DNA from: JADHUC01 sp964617665
Lineage (GTDB): Bacteria > Planctomycetota > Planctomycetia > Pirellulales > Pirellulaceae
Reading direction: 5' to 3'
DNA: 7,874 bases
Assembly: GCA_964617665.1 (NCBI GenBank)
Contig: CAZUAH010000620.1
Span: 1-7,874, forward strand
How positions within the stretch are numbered: position 1 is the first letter of the stretch; every line of letters starts with the position of its first letter. The notes under the pieces are model-generated. The model searched no databases. It was not told the origin of the DNA and saw only the letters and a list, made by a program, of their open reading frames with translations. The translations under genes and the position numbers were made by a program. This document shows positions 6,901-7,874 of this stretch, piece after piece.

Positions 6901-7471
6901 CGGCGATCTCCGACGAACTGATGATTGCGGCCGGGCCCGGGTTGAACCGGTCGCCGATCTCGGCGAAGGTCTTGCCGACCCATCGCGGCGCCGGATGACT
7001 CTTGACGACCACTTCCGTGCCGCGACCGGGCTGGGCGAGGTCGGCACCCCAGACGACTTTGCGTTTCTCGTCCAAGATAGCGATCCGCGCGCCCCAGAGG
7101 CGGTCTTCGTAACCATTGCGGTTCCAGATCGCCACCTTCTCGATGGCAATGGTCTTGCCCAGGTCTACCTCCCAACCGGGGTTCGGCCCCGATCCGTCCG
7201 TGTGCGTGATGGTTCGGCTACCCCAATCGCCGCTGGTGTTGCCGTCCACGGCCCGGCTCGATTCGCCACTGGAACCGGTGCTACTTTGCACCGTCTTCTT
7301 GCCCAGTGCGACATTCTCGCCGCCGCTGAAGACTTGGACCTCGGCGAGCGAGAGAGTCCTATTCTCGCCCGGAAGGGAGACGTTGACGTATCGTCCGTTG
7401 ACCGTATCCTGGGCAGCCCGTGCCATGCAGGAGCAAGTGACAAGCAAAGCGATGAGAGCGGTTTTCTTCAT
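3974..7471 (-). CDS. Exported multidomain protein: discoidin-like, hydrazine synthase alpha-like propeller, two CxxCH haem sites, SUMF1-like domain
   Basis: This 1165-residue protein starts MKKTALIALLVTCSCMARAA, a signal peptide with an AxA site near residue 20. Residues 26-155 resemble an F5/8 type C (discoidin, fucolectin-like) domain: SLAEVQVFSGGENVALGK, AVDGNTSGDW, GWEVDLGKTIAIEKVAIWNR. Residues 160-270 are an unassigned linker. Residues 275-700 look like the beta-propeller and middle region of hydrazine synthase alpha relatives, with PD40/TolB-like blades (MNPDGTGIRQLCFDQDHDW, MNPDGTNQKALYGSNSYW). Two c-type haem sites follow: CIGCH at 714-718 and CIGCH at 764-768, then YHMMPTAEY and a LYTWIDLNVPYFG segment. 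Residues 950-1150 are SUMF1/FGE-like (MVRIPAGEFVMGD, ALPTEAQWEFACRGG, AEWTRTTYRPYPY, WNVGFRIV). It lacks the usual GNVWEW motif and any cysteine pair in the RGA..FR segment, so it is not a formylglycine-generating enzyme. It shares ATGA with the upstream oxidoreductase stop, implying translational coupling. It is not hydrazine synthase itself: no other anammox gene is present. It is probably a periplasmic di-haem redox or binding protein; the substrate is unknown. Confidence 0.9.
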   Translation of the reverse strand: MKKTALIALLVTCSCMARAAQDTVNGRYVNVSLPGENRTLSLAEVQVFSGGENVALGKKTVQSSTGSSGESSRAVDGNTSGDWGSRTITHTDGSGPNPGWEVDLGKTIAIEKVAIWNRNGYEDRLWGARIAILDEKRKVVWGADLAQPGRGTEVVVKSHPAPRWVGKTFAEIGDRFNPGPAAIISSSEIAVVLNETTGASGSVESLRLAINDLIATFGNRYPKGKEYLARLDRLKEDDIEGLEKLGREALLANPLLDFEKLLVVKRRGDLGLPQNWVGNCTKKGRYDNEIAVLSTVRDGGKLTTLFRPEKDVFVGDVDLHWDAEKMIFSMPAEHNRYQVFEVGIDGEGLRQVSPTEPDIDNYDACYLPNEQIVFDSTACFQGVPCIGGGGQVANLYVMNPDGTGIRQLCFDQDHDWYPSVTNDGRVMFTRWEYSDTPHYFTRVVMRMNPDGTNQKALYGSNSYWPNSTFYVRAIPSHPSKFVGIISGHHGVPRMGELIIFDAAVGEQEADGVVQRIPGYGQKVEPIIRDKLVDNSWPKFLHPYPLSEKHFLVSCKISSSAPWGVYLVDIYDNMVPILVEQGVAMFEPVPLKKTPRPRVIPSKVDTSRKDAIVQVLDIYRGGGLKGVAPGTVKQLRLFAFDYGYHGLANHTYIGMEGPWDVHRILGTVDVETDGSATFHVPANVPIAVQPLDADGKALQLMRSWFVAMPGENLACIGCHEKSTDAPPRHIPIAAWKSPQQLKEWYGPARGFSFAREVQPALDKYCIGCHNGTPYKGKNISDLRHLDEQGFSRAYRTLQAHVRRPGPESDYHMMPTAEYHADSSPLIQMLNKGHYGVKLDREASERLYTWIDLNVPYFGTWGEFREIPRGQRERRADLRQLYAGIDLDYEVVPELPKQVIKPIIPKEPAPIQPVKIDLAGWPFDDSTARQLQGEIREKTITIEGADGQSFDIQMVRIPAGEFVMGDPKGSHDENPICSVKIERPFWISKAVITNAQYKLFDPEHDSRYLDRGGKDHGNRGNPLNRPEQPVIRISWERAMAFSQWMSKQTGKKYALPTEAQWEFACRGGATADGGSTGRTWGLSNMARMAEWTRTTYRPYPYISADGRDAGKPEDRKVVRGAKSLGISDDRRDTFRLSYHWWQGVWNVGFRIVCEDDEPALEEVVVAE

Positions 7472-7874
7472 GACTCCGTTTCTTCTGTTGGAATACGGGG
7501 TTTGTCCAGTTCCCAGCCTAGCCGGTAACTGCCTTGAATGAACTTGTCCGCCTCAGGGGCATTGGTGGCCTTCAGGAGCACTGGATCCCACTCGAGCTTC
7601 TTACCAACGCGATAGGCGACATTTCCCAACGCCAACGTCTCAGACAAGGGGCCCGAGTAGCTGAAGGGCATTTCGGCACTCGCTGGATCGTTGTTTCTGA
7701 TTGCCCGTATCCATTGCTGATACTCATGCCCAGGAGATCGGGGAAGCGTACGTGGGGGTGGCGTGTAATTGGCGAACTTGGCTTTCGGATACAACTCCAT
7801 GGGGCCGGCAGGGCCACGCTCGATCTGCATGGTGAGCCTTCCTTCACTACCGACAAAGTGAATGCCAACGGGCC
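7468..7874 (-). CDS. Gfo/Idh/MocA family oxidoreductase, C-terminal part (5' end outside window)
   Basis: The frame is open from the window edge to the TGA at 7470-7468, about 135 residues. It begins VGIHFVGSEGRLTMQIERGP, continues SPGHEYQQWIRAIRNND, then SGPLSETLALGNVAYRVGKK and LEWDPVLLKATNAPEADKFI. This is the characteristic end of planctomycete Gfo/Idh/MocA NAD(P)-dependent oxidoreductases, a family acting mostly on sugars, inositols and related polyols. The ATG at 7830 is internal, because the frame and the family similarity continue above it. The NAD-binding and catalytic residues lie outside the window, so activity cannot be judged, nor can the presence of a Tat signal. The stop overlaps the start of the next gene by four bases (ATGA), so the two are almost certainly one operon. 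It is the same subfamily as the truncated copy at 1-598, but the segments visible in the two do not overlap and cannot be compared. Confidence 0.9.
   Translation of the reverse strand, partial: PVGIHFVGSEGRLTMQIERGPAGPMELYPKAKFANYTPPPRTLPRSPGHEYQQWIRAIRNNDPASAEMPFSYSGPLSETLALGNVAYRVGKKLEWDPVLLKATNAPEADKFIQGSYRLGWELDKPRIPTEETES

Noticed and set aside
7430..7440. Lipoprotein lipobox in the signal peptide of the multidomain protein (LVTC)
   Set aside because: Threonine precedes the cysteine, which does not fit the usual [AS]-[GA]-C pattern, and a good signal peptidase I site (ARA) follows.
3974..7471. True hydrazine synthase alpha subunit (anammox)
   Set aside because: No beta/gamma subunit genes or other anammox genes are nearby, extra domains are present at both ends, and the residue after the first haem site differs; it is a relative reused elsewhere.
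4976..7528. Very long open frame of about 850 codons on the plus strand, opposite the multidomain protein
   Set aside because: Its translation is rich in Arg, Asp, Val and His with no domain or signal peptide, as expected from the complement of a GC-rich gene. The minus-strand frame carries clear domains over the same stretch.
7828..7830. ATG as the start of the upstream oxidoreductase
   Set aside because: The same frame stays open to the window edge and residues before it (VGIHFVGSEGRLT) match the family, so this methionine is internal.

Overview
The window looks like an accessory gene cluster from a Planctomycetota bacterium, probably a free-living or MAG-derived member; genus cannot be told. 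The evidence is a GC-rich sequence and protein architectures typical of that phylum: a Gfo/Idh/MocA oxidoreductase of the 'WDLWLGPA' type, a giant exported protein joining discoidin, hydrazine-synthase-alpha-like, di-haem cytochrome c and SUMF1-like regions, and an exported PQQ-propeller protein with a methyltransferase-like N-terminus. All genes I can support lie on the minus strand, so transcription runs from high to low coordinates.

Layout in the direction of transcription. (1) 7874-7468: the C-terminal end of a Gfo/Idh/MocA oxidoreductase whose 5' part lies outside the window. (2) 7471-3974: the 1165-residue multidomain protein, whose start codon overlaps the stop of gene 1 in an ATGA. 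(3) 3908-855: the 1017-residue PQQ-propeller protein, 65 bases downstream with no visible terminator between. (4) A short hairpin near 813-828 may end this operon. A 256-base gap (599-854) follows, with a weak promoter candidate and a 13-base palindrome. (5) 598-1: an open frame running off the window that joins a signal peptide and an acidic linker to the second half of another Gfo/Idh/MocA oxidoreductase. The Rossmann NAD(P)-binding half is missing, and an imperfect 23-base direct repeat sits exactly at the join.

Genes 1-3 look like one transcription unit. Two of the three products carry signal peptides. They combine a predicted sugar-type dehydrogenase, an exported di-haem protein with a lectin-like N-terminus, and an exported beta-propeller protein. 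This would suit periplasmic or surface carbohydrate recognition and redox processing, but substrate and reaction cannot be read from the sequence. The most unusual items are the chimeric oxidoreductase at 1-598 with its junction repeat, and the altered SUMF1-like domain at the C-terminus of the giant protein. No RNA genes, CRISPR arrays, tRNAs or complete insertion sequences were seen.
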